From Papilionanthe hookeriana x Papilionanthe teres (taxonomy: Eukaryota > Streptophyta > Magnoliopsida > Asparagales > Orchidaceae): DNA of 64,000 bases. Under the pieces are notes generated by a model. That model was not told where the DNA came from and did no database searches. It worked only from the letters and a program-made list of their open reading frames with translations. Made by a program: the position numbers and the translations under genes. The DNA is taken from NCBI GenBank assembly GCA_022702705.1, contig CM040421.1:1984001-2048000 (forward strand), in the 5' to 3' direction. Numbering within the stretch: the stretch's first letter is position 1; every line of letters begins with the position of its first letter. This document shows, in pieces, positions 1-11,990 of the stretch.

Positions 1-2703
1 TCTCCTGTGCCCTCTAATAGGGGTTGACGCCGAGAGGCTACCAAAATTTTTGGTGATTTGAACTTGTAATCAATTTAAGATATTTAAAATTTTGAACTTA
101 TAAAATAAAATAAAATGCGACTCATTTTAATTTTATAATGATTTGAAAACTCAAGCATTTAAAATTTAGGCTCTTAGGGTTCAAAATATTGATGATATGA
201 TGTTTAGGCTAGTAAACTTTTAAAAATTTTAAAGTTTTGGGCTTTTAAAACATAAACTTCAGTGGCTTAAAAATATTAATTTAAGCTAATAAGACTTACG
301 ATTTTTAAATTAAGCTTTTTAGACTTTGGATCCTAGGGTTTGAAAATCAATTAAGGACTGAGTTTTTCATACTTAGGCTCTTAAGGGACAAAAATGATTC
401 AAATACGAGGTTTTCTGAAAATTTAAAATCCTGCCACCAAAATTGCAATACACCTGCTAGGGAACAGAAGACGGTAAAAAGCTTAAAATGAAAATTTTTG
501 TGCAGCGTGAAGTTATAATATTCACACAAAAGTTAAAAGTGTTTAAGTGGTTTTATGAATTTATCGGGCCTTAAGACAATATTCGATTTTAATATAAATA
601 CCTCAAGATTTATATTAATGTTTCAAGATGCACTCTTTCGAGCTATTTGATTTAATTCATGTTTTAAAATCAAATAAGTTGCCTTAAGATACCAAATTCT
701 TCAATAAAAATAGCTCAAATACATGAATAAATTTCAAGCACGTGCTTCAACCAATGTATTGAATGCTTGAATCCTAGGTTAAGAATGTTGCACGGGCTAA
801 TTAGGCTGCCTTATCTCTAAGATTAGGCTATAAGTCCAACCCAAGTAGTTTGATCATGCTCTTCATAAGGATTGGAGTTAATGAGTCTATAATTTTGAAT
901 TAAATGTTCAAATTTTAAAAAAAGAATTTACATGTCCAAATCATCTAGTCTGATCCTTCTTTTTACAATGTCAAAGAAACGAAACTTTATCCTATGACCA
1001 TCTATAAGAGCTCCAAGAGGTGAGACATATAACTGCCGAGATGACAAAGATACCTCAAAAAAGAAAGAGGAAAAAATGTTCAACTATAAAACTGGAAACA
1101 CTACAAATAAAAGAACTTACACCCCGTTTGGATCGGGGAGCCTTTTGATACCCTACGCGCACTAGACAACCTCCTATGTAAAAAAATATACTGGGCCAGT
1201 CGGGTTGGAGAATCAAGAGGGCTTCTTCTCGGGACATGCAAATATGTTGCAGTTATCCACTACAATCCTAAGTGTGGAGGCTCTTGCAATATGATTGAGT
1301 TATAGCTATATATGCAACCATTTTAAAACTGACTCGAAAGCCAAGCAGGGAAAGTAAAGATAGGTTTTAAATGTCTTGAATCTTCTAATCCTAAAAGTTT
1401 TTATTATCTTAGTTTTTTATCAGGAATTTTAAGTAGAAAAATTATAATTTTAAGGTCCTTAGTGAGCATAGATTATAATTTTCATGATATCTCAGATGCA
1501 CAAAAATAAACAATAAAAGCAGCCCAGGCATGCAGGCATTCAAAAAAAGAGTGAAGAACTCCAAAATATATAAAAGAGTCCAAATGTCATTGGGTAGGCA
1601 ACATATCACAAGAAAAGCAAGAAAAGAGAGGCCAGACTCCACATATACATGCTCGGTCCTAAGTCTATACAAAAAAATTAGGATTCAGACTTAAGGTATG
1701 GGACATGAGCTGCTGCTTCTGGTCCCCCTCGCATTGTTTCACACATCATCCATCTCAAAAATTGTGCTCTTACCTTATTTTCGATACAAACTCAAAATAA
1801 AGAGTCTATCAAATATATTTCAAAAGAGAAAACAAAGACTCAATCTGCAAGGAAAAAAATGTTAGTGGAGAAATTCATGCAATGTAAAATCAGTCGTGCC
1901 TGCTGGGGGAGCTAAGCAGCACATGCAAGTAAGGGATTTAAAGCCTATAGAAATCATTACATGCTCGCACTATAATTGGTACCTGTGTGTGTGTGCACAT
2001 ATAACAGCTTGACTTCCTACAGAAAAATGCCCCATCCAAGGGATTTAAAGCATGTCACAAGAGAGTGGTGAAATTTTATAATAAGTGGCCTCACATATGA
2101 ACTAACTTATATAGTTTTAAAAATAGACGAATGATGCTAAATATTAAAAATATCCATTTTATACTTTTAAATTAGCAGACTAAAGAATATCTGCAATGCA
2201 TGACACACTTTGGAGCCCTTGGATCCTTAGTACAGTCATACTGTTTGTTGCTCGCGATACAACTCGCACTGCTCACTAAGGCCTCCTCACGGGCAACACT
2301 CGTTTGAGTATCACGACCAAAAAAAGGGTCACACTCCTAATGAGTAGGACAAACATCAAGATAAATGTGCAAGCATATAGACATGCAATAAGCCCATATT
2401 GTGATTACTCGACCGAAGCACAAAATAATCACAACAGGTGCTCAGAAGGGTGAAATACATATCATGCAAATGGATGCAAGGATGCTACATGTGAAATGAA
2501 ACACACAAACAAGATGTATCGATATGAAAATCTACCTATGAAGAGGAATTATGCCTGCCTGGGGACCCGAGGTGCCATGTGACTGGCTGGCACTGGCTAC
2601 AAGTGAGTTTGCATCAAGTAAAAGGATACTTATGACCTTACCTGAGAGGCACTCACAAAGCACACATGCAAATATGCAAGATATGAAATAGGAATATCAC
2701 AAA
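1..2703. other. AT-rich DNA without recognisable gene
   Basis: No open frame here gives a protein that I recognise. The short frames are scattered, low in complexity and unrelated to one another. The stretch is AT-rich, with a GT/AC-rich patch near 1985-2000. It could be flanking genomic DNA or remains of older repeats. Confidence 0.6.
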
Positions 2704-3107
2704 AAGGGTGAGTATGCTATAGAGGAAGTGACACAGAAAGGATGGGCATGTCATGAAGGAAACAATTCAAAGTATGGGTATGCCATGGAGGCAGTGACCT
2801 GAAGGATGAGCACACCATGGAGGCAGTGGCCAAAGATGGGTGGGCATACCATGGAGGCAGCGACCAGACTGATGAGTGTGTCGAGGAGTCAGCAACCCGA
2901 GATGGACATGTTGTGAAGGCAATGGGCCAACAGATGGGTATGCCAAGGTGACAGTGACCCAAAGAATGGCATGCCGGGAAGTCAGGGTCTCAACAGATGG
3001 GTTTATCGAGGAGGCAGTGACCCAAAAGATCAGTTTTTTGAGGAGGCAGTGCCCCAGGGATGGGCATGCCATGAAGGTAGCAGCTCAACATATGGGTACT
3101 CAAAAAG
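2704..3107. repeat. Decayed minisatellite, ~32 bp unit
   Basis: About twelve degenerate head-to-tail units of roughly 31-33 bp are built on a GCATGCCATGGAGGCAGTGA-like core followed by CC(A/C)AAGATGG. Copies differ by substitutions and small indels. Short frames open on both strands because the unit has few stops; I do not regard them as genes. Confidence 0.75.
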
Positions 3108-3278
3108 TGTGATGATCCTCACTGGGGAGAATCACATAAGCAATTTAGCATGTAATATGGTGCAGAGGCATAACAAACATACAAGTGTTCAGTCGCCTAG
3201 GGTGTAGGATGTCATTGGGGAGAATTACACTTTTTCCCAATAATGACCAAACACACATGCATGTAATGGACCAAAATA

Positions 3279-4106
3279 TGTTTGGTTTTTTCTATATATT
3301 TCGTACTCATTTTTGGTGATATTGCACTTTAATGGATGGTATTTTTTATGCTTTGTTGCATGTATGATGATTTTAGGTAAATGAAGCAAAAAGAAGTGAA
3401 AAGGAATAAATTTAGAGTGAAAAAAGGCAAAAACAGATTTAGAAGGTCTGGCGCCGACGGTGGTGCCCAAACAGGTGCCGACGGCATATTTTTCCAGAGA
3501 GTTCAAAAATAAAAGTTGGGATAGGTCACCGACGACACCCTATTGCTTGCCGACTCCCTATTGCCCGCCACTGGTGCCCTATGTTGATTTAAGTCAGATT
3601 CAATGTATATGGCTGCTTTTAGAGGGATTCATGAGGCAACTCTTGGGAAATTTGTTCCTAGACGAATTTAATTTATTTTAAACGGCAGAAATCAGTGTGT
3701 ACTTAAGTGTGTGTGTTTATTTAAGTGAAGAAAATAGTGTGTGAGTGAAGAGGAAGTGTTTAGAGAGAGTTTAGAGTCTAGTGTTTGGTGTTTACTATTG
3801 TTTTGTGAGAGAATCTTCTCAAAATTGTTGTAGGAGGAGAGAGAAACTGAGGGATTGCTTCTTCCCTACTATTCCAAGAGAATTGAGCGTGTTGTGAAGA
3901 GAGAAGGAGATCAAAGGGAACTTCAAGGGATTTTCTTGGGGAAGAAGTTGAGATAAGTCGTATTTACTTCTTATTGTTCGTATGACGTTGCTTATATATA
4001 TAAAATCTTTCTTTTGTCATATCTTCCCCATGAATTATGAGTAGATTTATTTGTCTTTCTCATTGCAATGATAAATGGTGATGTGATAGTTGATGCAACA
4101 AAAATA
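3279..4106 (+). repeat. Athila-like LTR segment, first copy
   Basis: This ~0.8 kb segment begins TGTTTGG and aligns along its length with the next segment (4107 to about 4880). Shared landmarks are 'gatattgcacttta', 'tatgatgattttagg', a GCCGACGG-rich patch, a run of GAGAGA and 'cttcaaggga', then 'tgtctttctc'. The start is also related to the 3' LTR piece at 22943. It is either an internal tandem duplication of the Athila-like 5' LTR or a remnant of an older related LTR into which the next element inserted. Confidence 0.6.
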
Positions 4107-4875
4107 TGTTAGTTTTATATATATATAAATTGTACCCATTTTTTTTGTCATATTACACTTTAAAGGAAGATATTTTTTATGTTTTATTGTAGGTATGATG
4201 ATTTTAGGTGTTTGGAGCGAATGAAAGCATAAAAAAACGAATTTGGAGCAAAAGGAGACAAAATGAAGAATTCAGCCTACTGGCACCGACAACGTCAGAA
4301 TGGGCATCACCGGCGCCCAAATCCAGAGAGCACTGTAATTAATTTAGAAATAAGGTGCCGACGGTGCCCTATGCAGTGCCGATGGCGCCTAAAATCGGTG
4401 GAGATCAAATTTAATCTATTTGGACGATTTTTGAAGATTTGCTTGAGGAAACTCTTGAGGAATTCATTTCTAACATATTTTAGACAATTATGGACACCCT
4501 TTTGAAGACGAGAGAGGAAAAGAAGTGTCTTTTGGGGAGAGATTAAAGTATATTAGGGTTTCAGAGAGTTATAATAGAAGTGAGTATAGTGTGTAGTAGT
4601 CTTATTTTGTGGGGGATTCTTCTCTGGAGAGTGTATAAGAAGGAGGAAAGTGAGAGTTTATTTCTTCCTTACTATACTAAAGAGGAAATTGAGTGTTGTT
4701 GTGAAAAGCATAAAGGATTCAAAGGAACTTCAAGGGACTTGCTTGAAGAAGAAATTGAGATAACTTGTATTTACTTATAGTGGTTTGTATGACTTTGCTT
4801 TTATAACATGTTTTATTGTTTCTTTCTCATGAATTATAAGTAGTTGTCTTTGTCTTTCTCCTTGCAATGTGATGT

Positions 4876-6617
4876 GGTGAAGTGGTGATGTAGATTTGAT
4901 GTGCCATTTAAATTTTAAGAAATTGTGATGATTTATTACATTGTATTTCATTTACTTTTCGATCTGGCCAATTGAATTGTTAAAAATTTTTGTGAAACAT
5001 TCAATCTGAAAGGACTAAGTGTTAAACAATAAAAGTAGAGAATTCATTTAATGTCCATAAATGAGTTACATAGTTCATGGGGGTTGAGTGCAAATAAATA
5101 GGGAAATGTGTTTTGATGGGCGTCGAATTAAAGATTTTAGGGTGACAGGCTGAAATCCCCAATTTAGTCCTAGTGTTTGGTAACTAAAGCTAGGGTTAGT
5201 TTTCAGGTCAAGGGAAGTGGGAGTGTTGAAGTGAGAGCCAATATCCTCCCATCCTAACCATGGATTTAAGGACTAAGCCTATGATTAGCTAGTGTTCTTT
5301 AAATAACTCTGAAGAGGGGGTACTCTAAAGGGGGTAAAGAATATAAATGCTCCTATTTGGCACAATACAAAACTTTATCAATCTATATCATTCACTCATC
5401 ATAATATCATTGTAAGGGGAAAGATGCTTTTCCATATTTAAACCTTTCAATACAAAACTTAGTCTGTGTTAGTTAATTTAGAAGTAATTTTAGTTAACTT
5501 AGCTTTTAGCAATCATTACATTGGCAACTTAAATATTGCCTGAACTTGCATTGTGAATTGAGTTTTAGATTTCATTGATAAACTACACTTTGAATTGTCC
5601 AAAATTTCTCATGGGATCGATAACCAGGACTTCACTAGAGCCCTGTATTACTTGAACGATACATATACTTGCGTATACGAGTGGCTACTTAATTATTAAA
5701 TTGATCTTACTATGAAACTGAATAGAAACTACCTTTTAAAAATTTACACTTGTAGCAGCATCGATCCATAATTTATATTGGATGTGCCATAAGAAAGAAC
5801 AAAAATTGTGATGATTTTCCACTTCATTCTTAATTTACTTTTTGATCTAACCAATTGATTTGTTAAAATACGTTGTGAAACATATGATCCGAAAGGGTTA
5901 TGCTTTCTATAACAAAAGTGAAGATTACATTCAAACTCCATGGATGGTAAATTTTATGGGGGTTGGGTGCAAATAAATAGGAAAATATGTTTATTGGGCA
6001 TAGAATTAGAGATTTTAGGGTGACAGACTAAAATCCCCAATCCTAGTGTTTGGAAACTAAAGCTAGAGTTAGCCTTCAGGTGAAAGGAAGTGGGAGCTCT
6101 AGAATGAGAGCCAGTATCCTCCTATCCTAACCATGGATTTAGGGACTAAAACTAAAATTAGCCAATGTTCTTTATAGCGTACAAAAGTGGGTAAATAATA
6201 AATATGCTCCTATTTGGCACAATACAAGAATCTTACTAATCTTTATCATTCACTCAGCATAATATGATTATAAGGGGAGGACACTTTCTCTAAATTTGAA
6301 CATTACATTACAAAAAACTTATTATAGTAGTAGTTACTTTACTTTGAAGCTTAGAAAGAAATTTAGTGATTTTAAAATCTCTAGCATCGTTAAACTATAA
6401 CATTTTTGGTAATACACTAATTGCTTTGCAAATTGATTATTGGATTTCTATGCTACACTTTAAGGTTTCCTTCCTCCCTGTGAGATTGATAACTAGGACA
6501 CTTCTAAAGCCATGTATTACTTGAACGATACATATACTTGCATTCAGATCAGCTGCTACCTTATTAAACTGATTATAATTTATGACTGCAAAAATTTATA
6601 CTTCGTATTTGCAGCCG
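4876..6617 (+). repeat. Tandem duplication (~0.87 kb) inside the Athila-like LTR
   Basis: Two diverged copies lie head to tail: about 4876-5770 and 5775-6617. Both contain 'tgtgatgatt', 'gggggttg(a/g)gtgc', 'attttagggtgacag', 'ctcctatttggcac' and 'attacttgaacgata' in the same order. The end of each resembles the true LTR end. Together with the 3279/4107 pair, the LTR region reads as two duplicated halves. Confidence 0.7.
6613..6617. repeat. Target-site duplication of solo LTR A, left copy
   Basis: AGCCG directly precedes TGTTGACC. The identical AGCCG follows the other end (14122-14126), as expected for a gypsy-type 5-bp target duplication. Confidence 0.9.
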
Positions 6618-7559
6618 TGTTGACCTCATTTTTGATGAGGTCTTCTCTTCTTCTCTTTAGTACTTAGGATCTAGCCTTAGGCTTTTCCTTTGACTATCCT
6701 AGAGGATTAGAATTGGGACCCACCACTTAGAAATTCAAATCACTTCTTAACTCCCCGCAAACTCCACAAACTTGATTGTAGACCCCTAATCACCTAGAGG
6801 GTTGAGATCAAATGTGGAAGTTTAAAGGATGAGTTCCTATAGGACTCTTTGGCCTTGGGACCGCCACAGGTGGCTCGGTCCGGTGAAGGGTTGACTTACA
6901 CACACACTACACCTATACACTACACTTTCACACACCTCCTAAAAACACACCCATACCCAATTTGACCTCCTGACTCATGCAGGTGATTCACATGGATGGC
7001 CCTTAACCCCTAAGCCCTTGCGCAAGAGGGTTAGGAACAACATAGTGGGTGCCTCAAATGAGTCCCTTCATGGCTTATGTGGGTTTGATATGGCTTCATG
7101 GCTCAACCAAAATGATTTTATTCCACTTATATTCACCCAATCTTCAATTTTCCAAAATTTCAATTTTTGACCCCGGGACCCTACACCCGCCTAACCTACC
7201 CAAAACCCTTGAAATTACCCAAATTTTCCAAAAATCTCCAAATCACCCAAAATTCCTCAAAACCAATCCCAAACATTTCCAAATCACTCAAATTGATCAT
7301 CCATAACCAAAAATACCAAAAATTCCAAAAATACCTCCCAATACCCTCCAAATACCCAAAATACCCCTCTTAGCCAAAAAATCCAAAAATTCAGAAAATT
7401 CCCAGAAAATTCCAGAAAATCTCAAATATTCCCAATTTCATTTTGTTCAACTAAACCATGGGCCAATTTTGTCAATTTACCCCACTTTTATCAAAACCCC
7501 CAATTTGACCCATTTTAACCCAAAGTGAACCCAATGTCAAACCTAACCTACCCAATTGA

Positions 7560-8690
7560 CCCAAATTCTGGTCCAATTCAATTCTAAACTTCAATTTAAC
7601 ATCCCCAACACCAATCTAGACCAAATCCAAGCCCAATTTGATTGACATTGGGATCCAATTTCACTTTTGGCCTTAAAGCCCAATTTGGACCCATGACCCA
7701 AATTTAGCCCAAACTCACCCAATTCAACTCCAATTAACCCCAAATCTTTTCTAAACCCTCCTTAATATCCCCATAAACAAAACACTAACATGATTTGCCC
7801 AAAATTTAGACCCAAACCCCACTCAAATTCAACCTAAAGCTAAAAGGCCCAATTTTGACCTAAACCCAAACTTAACCCAAATGAGCCCAAATCCCAAAAT
7901 CAAAACCTAACCAAAGCCAAAAACTCTTTGAAACACTCCCATAAACATTTCCCAACATTAATTTTACATCAATTTCAACTCTAGCCCAACTTTGGCCCAT
8001 GGTAGCCCATTTTGGCCCACCTTAGCCTCTTTACCAAAAAGGCCCATATCCAACCCAATTCAAACCCAAATCACCTCAAATTTGTTTCAAACCACTCATG
8101 ACACATCCCTAAACCAAACTCAACAATTATTTGGCCCAAGCCTTTACCAAAATTTCATCCCAAAATCCATTTTAAAATTCAAAAGCCCACTCTCCTAAAC
8201 CATTTTAAAAAAGCCCATCTAAAACCATTTCAATGAGCCCAAAAATCTACCCTAAAGCCCACATGACATTTCCATTTGCCATCCACTTAATCAAAGCCAT
8301 TCCCTAAGTTCTAATCACATCATCAAATAATTCCAAATTAAGCCTCATGCCAAATCACCCCTAAAATACCAAAATTTTTCTTAAATCCATTTCCATGAAA
8401 TTGACTCAACTTTCCCCAAGCCAAAGGTGAGCCATGAAGCCATGCATGAGCCACATGTGAGCCATGAGGGCCTTGGACACTCCACCATGCCATATTGGGT
8501 AAGAAGAGGGGGGGCTTTCCTTAATCCCTAAAGCTCATTAGCCTTAATCATGATTCACCTAAACTTAGATTTAATCCAAATATATTTGGATGGAGACCTC
8601 TCCATGCCAAACCAGCTGATCCCTTTGATCCCCCACAGCACCCAAAGCCACCTTGAAGGGTGCACCAAGCCCAAATGGGTGAATTGACCC
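7560..8690 (+). promoter_or_regulatory. U3 segment rich in GGCCCA/AGCCCA motifs
   Basis: About fifteen (A/G)GCCCA hexamers occur here, upstream of the TATA box of solo LTR A. Their complement TGGGCY is the plant site II element bound by TCP factors. The region is C- and A-rich, so part of the density may be compositional. Confidence 0.4.
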
Positions 8691-8996
8691 ATTTAGACCC
8701 AAAACTAGCCATGCCCCATTCTACTTTGGATCAAAGCCTTTACACATGGCAATTGCCAATTGTTTGCACCAAGTCCCATCCCTGACCTCCCTGGCCTTGA
8801 GGGTGACCCTTGCCTGCCGGCCAGCCACCTGGGCCACCGGAAAACGCCATGGCCGAGACATGGGGAGGAGCCAAACCTTGGAATTCCACCTTGCTGAGCT
8901 GCCCCATGCCCAATGGCCACCATAGCTGTTCTTCCCATGCCCGGAGCAATCGATCCCAACCCTCGGCCATCCCCTGTGAGGCTCTCCAGCCACCTC

Positions 8997-9004
8997 TATT
9001 TAAA
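8997..9004 (+). promoter_or_regulatory. TATA box of solo LTR A
   Basis: TATTTAAA lies at a position equivalent to TATA-like boxes in the other three Tat/Ogre-like LTRs (25456, 45179 on -, 19530 on -). It puts the U3/R boundary about 2.4 kb into the LTR and leaves about 5.1 kb for R plus U5. Confidence 0.6.
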
Positions 9005-9594
9005 CCCGACCCCCTCACGGCCATGGAAGAGAGTTGCATAAACCTTGCCGAAACTCTACCAAAATTGTTCCAAACCCTACTCCACACTTAGAGCAGTTGA
9101 TCCCCGTGTCAATTTGCCCTAATCCCCACTGACAGAATCCAATTTCTCAACTGAAATTTCACCCAAAAACCAGGACATCTCCTCACAGTTGAGCCAATTC
9201 CCAAATTGATTGGTCTTACACCTTCACCGGACCAAGGGAAGAAGTTTCCCACCGAAAGCCCCATCTCCAGTGCCACCCAGCTTGCTCCAGCCTCCAAGCT
9301 TTGTGATCGGCCGTGGTCACTTTCATAGCTAGACAATTCACTGTGCCAAGGGACTTCATCCGGAGCTTACTTGGACCCAATCGAAGGTGACACAACTCTC
9401 GGATCGAAGCTTCACTTCTCCGAGCAAAGGTATGGACTCCCCTTCTTCCCGAGCTTCCAGAGATTCTCATTTTAATTTGAGTCAATTTAAATGTATGTTT
9501 ACCGTATGGATGTGTTCGTCTCTTCAAGACGAATCCATAGAGCATAAGAACATGAAAATTCATTGAGAATCGAGTGAGTTCTTAGGGTTAGAGT

Positions 9595-9805
9595 GTGGAC
9601 GGTCACGGATCGCACCCGCCGTAGACGATGACCGAGAACCGTCGGATCGCGCGTGTATCGGATGGACGGCTCGGATTGCGCTCGGACCGGCGGATGGTGC
9701 GTGAATCGCGCGGGCCCCGGCGCCCGAGTCGGATGGCGGCGTCGAATGGGAGCGCGCCGCGTGGTCGTTCGGAGATGCCGAGGATGACAGGGCGCCGCGT
9801 GGATA
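9595..9805 (+). other. GC-rich island in an AT-rich LTR
   Basis: A ~200-bp block very rich in CG dinucleotides sits shortly after the donor-like site, inside DNA of low GC. Equivalent islands occur in the same relative place at 18720-18910, 25990-26130 and 44370-44580. The open frame across it is not conserved in the other copies, so I do not call a gene. Confidence 0.6.
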
Positions 9806-11629
9806 AGTAGGAAATTAGGGATTTTTTCGATTTATTTAAATACCGTAACTTTAAAAATCCATATCTTTGTGTAGAAAAATCACAAAAATAAAATAAAAAT
9901 ATCCTCTTACTCGATGAATGAGAGGAGAATAATGTGGAAAAGAAACTAATTAATTTTGTCCAAGTATTTTATTTTTAATTAATTATTTACTCCCTGCATT
10001 GTTTTAATTCTCCATGCATTCATACAATTCACCATGGCATGAGACCATAGGGCTTTTAAAGCTTCGAACTCGGGAACATTCCCCGAATTTTCCAAGGTCA
10101 GAGGCCATCTCTGTGAAAAGTTATTGATTTTTCAAATGCATGTTGTTGTTTTGAGTATTTTAATTCCAAAAATTAGCATGTTGTGAAATAAATTCTAGAA
10201 AAATTTGGTGATGTTCCTTATGACCAGAGAACCCTAGGAAAAATAGGACTTGAGTTAATTCACTCAAAATAACCCTAATTGGCTTAAACACCCAAAATAG
10301 ACCCCTAATTAATTAGAGCTAACCATACATCAAATTGACTTGAAATCAACTCTCCACTGACCTTTAGGATCAGAGGAACCCACCATAAAAATTTCAAGTC
10401 AATTGGATTTGGTTAGCCCTACTAAATAGGTTGATTAGGCCATTTGGTCATTTTAAACTTTAAAAATTCATAACTTTCAAAATACCTTTCAAAAATTCAC
10501 CAAATTGGTTTTGAAGCCTCTCTGATATCAGGGGAATTTAAGAAAATTAAAATTTCAATTTTCTAAAAAAGTTAGTTTTTTAGTATTATTTTAATATTTT
10601 AATAATTAAAAAATAATAAAAATCACAAAAATAATAAAATTCACCAAAATGTCATATTTTGAAATTTAATCACTTAGGAACAAACCCCATATTTTCCTTA
10701 GGTCTATTTAATGAGATATTAAATTTTAAAGCCCTAGGGTAATTTTAAAATTAAAAAATGTATTTTCTAGCATTTTCACTAAAATAATTATAATAAATCA
10801 AAGAAAAATCAGAAAATTGTAAAATTTGGTTCTATGGAATCCTTGATATCAGAGAGAATTTTAAAAATTATAAAATTCATTTTTCAACTTATATTTTATT
10901 TTTAAATTAATTAATACTCCAGAACTTAAAATAATTCTAATAAATAAAATATAATTCAAAAAATCACAAAAATTGGTCCAAGTGGTCCTCTGGTCATTAG
11001 GAATGTCCCATAATTTTCTTAAGGACAGAAATTTTCCCTTGGTCATATTATTAAATTTTCCTTGGAAATCCTTATTTTCCACCAAAAATAATTATATAAA
11101 TAAATTAAATGCAGAAAAATAACATTTTCTCCTCTAAAGTCTTTATTGACATATGAGTGAAGTAACATAAAAATTTCAAGTTCATTTGAGCTCAATTTAG
11201 TGAGTTATGAAATTATTAGGCTTGAAGGGCAAAATGGTAATTAAAATCTTAACCCTTTAATTAAGACTTTAGGCTTAATGAAATTAATAGGCAAAATATT
11301 TGATTTTAACTTGATTTGGATGATTGAAATTTAGATAATTAAAGGGTAGAAACCTACTAAACAATTTAAAATAATTGAAATAAACCTTAATTAAATAATT
11401 ATTTAAATTTGGAAGAATAATAAAATTGGAATTATTAAAATAGGGATATTATTAGGAGGAGATTTATTCTTTAATTTAAAAATCCCTAAATTGATCATCC
11501 CAATAATATTTAATTCCTAATTAAAATGATAATTCAAGTTTAAGATTTAAAATGCTAAAGACTTAATCATTAAATTAAATTAATGTTAAATTATTTAAAA
11601 CAAATTCCTTTAAAATTAAAAATTAAATT

Positions 11630-11990
11630 AAAAATTAAGAATTAAATTAAACTAAATTAAATTAAATTAAATTAAATTAAATTAAATTAAATTAAATTAT
11701 ATTAAATTAAATTAAATTAAATTAAATTAAATTAAATTAAATTAAATTAGATTAAATTAAATTATATTATATTATGTTAAATTAAATTAAATTAAATTAA
11801 ATTATATTATATTATATTAAATTAAATTAAATTAAATTAAATTAAATTAAATTAAAAGTAAATTAAATTAAATTAAATTAAATTAAATTAAATTAAACTA
11901 AATCATATTACATTAAATTAACTTAAGTTAAATTAATTTAAATTAAACCACATTAAACTAAATTAAGTTAAATTAAATTAAATTAAGTTA
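11630..11990. repeat. (AAATT)n pentanucleotide array
   Basis: Dozens of ATTAA/AAATT units with a few interruptions such as ATATT. The array lies inside the predicted LTR intron. The orthologous array in element 2 reads AATTT because that LTR is inverted. Confidence 0.95.

Larger units (their letters stand above)
4107..6617 (+). mobile_element. Athila-like 5' LTR, main part
   Basis: This LTR starts TGTTAG at 4107 and runs to 6617. There it is cut by a giant solo LTR, and its last eight bases resume at 14127-14134 (ending CA) just before a tRNA-Asp-type primer-binding site. The join across the solo LTR is seamless once one AGCCG duplicate is removed. It belongs to the Athila-like element whose gag and protease lie at 14196-14897 and 21396-22942. 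The outer boundary is uncertain because the segment from 3279 is a related copy. Confidence 0.65.

Noticed and set aside
2876..3207. Frames of 78-101 aa across the minisatellite
   Set aside because: Both strands are open because the ~32-bp unit lacks stops; the residues follow the repeat.
8705..9810. Several open frames on both strands in the GC-richer part of solo LTR A, including one of 115 aa
   Set aside because: They arise from local base composition, are not conserved in the sister LTRs (44370-45520, 18720-19600) and match no protein family I know.
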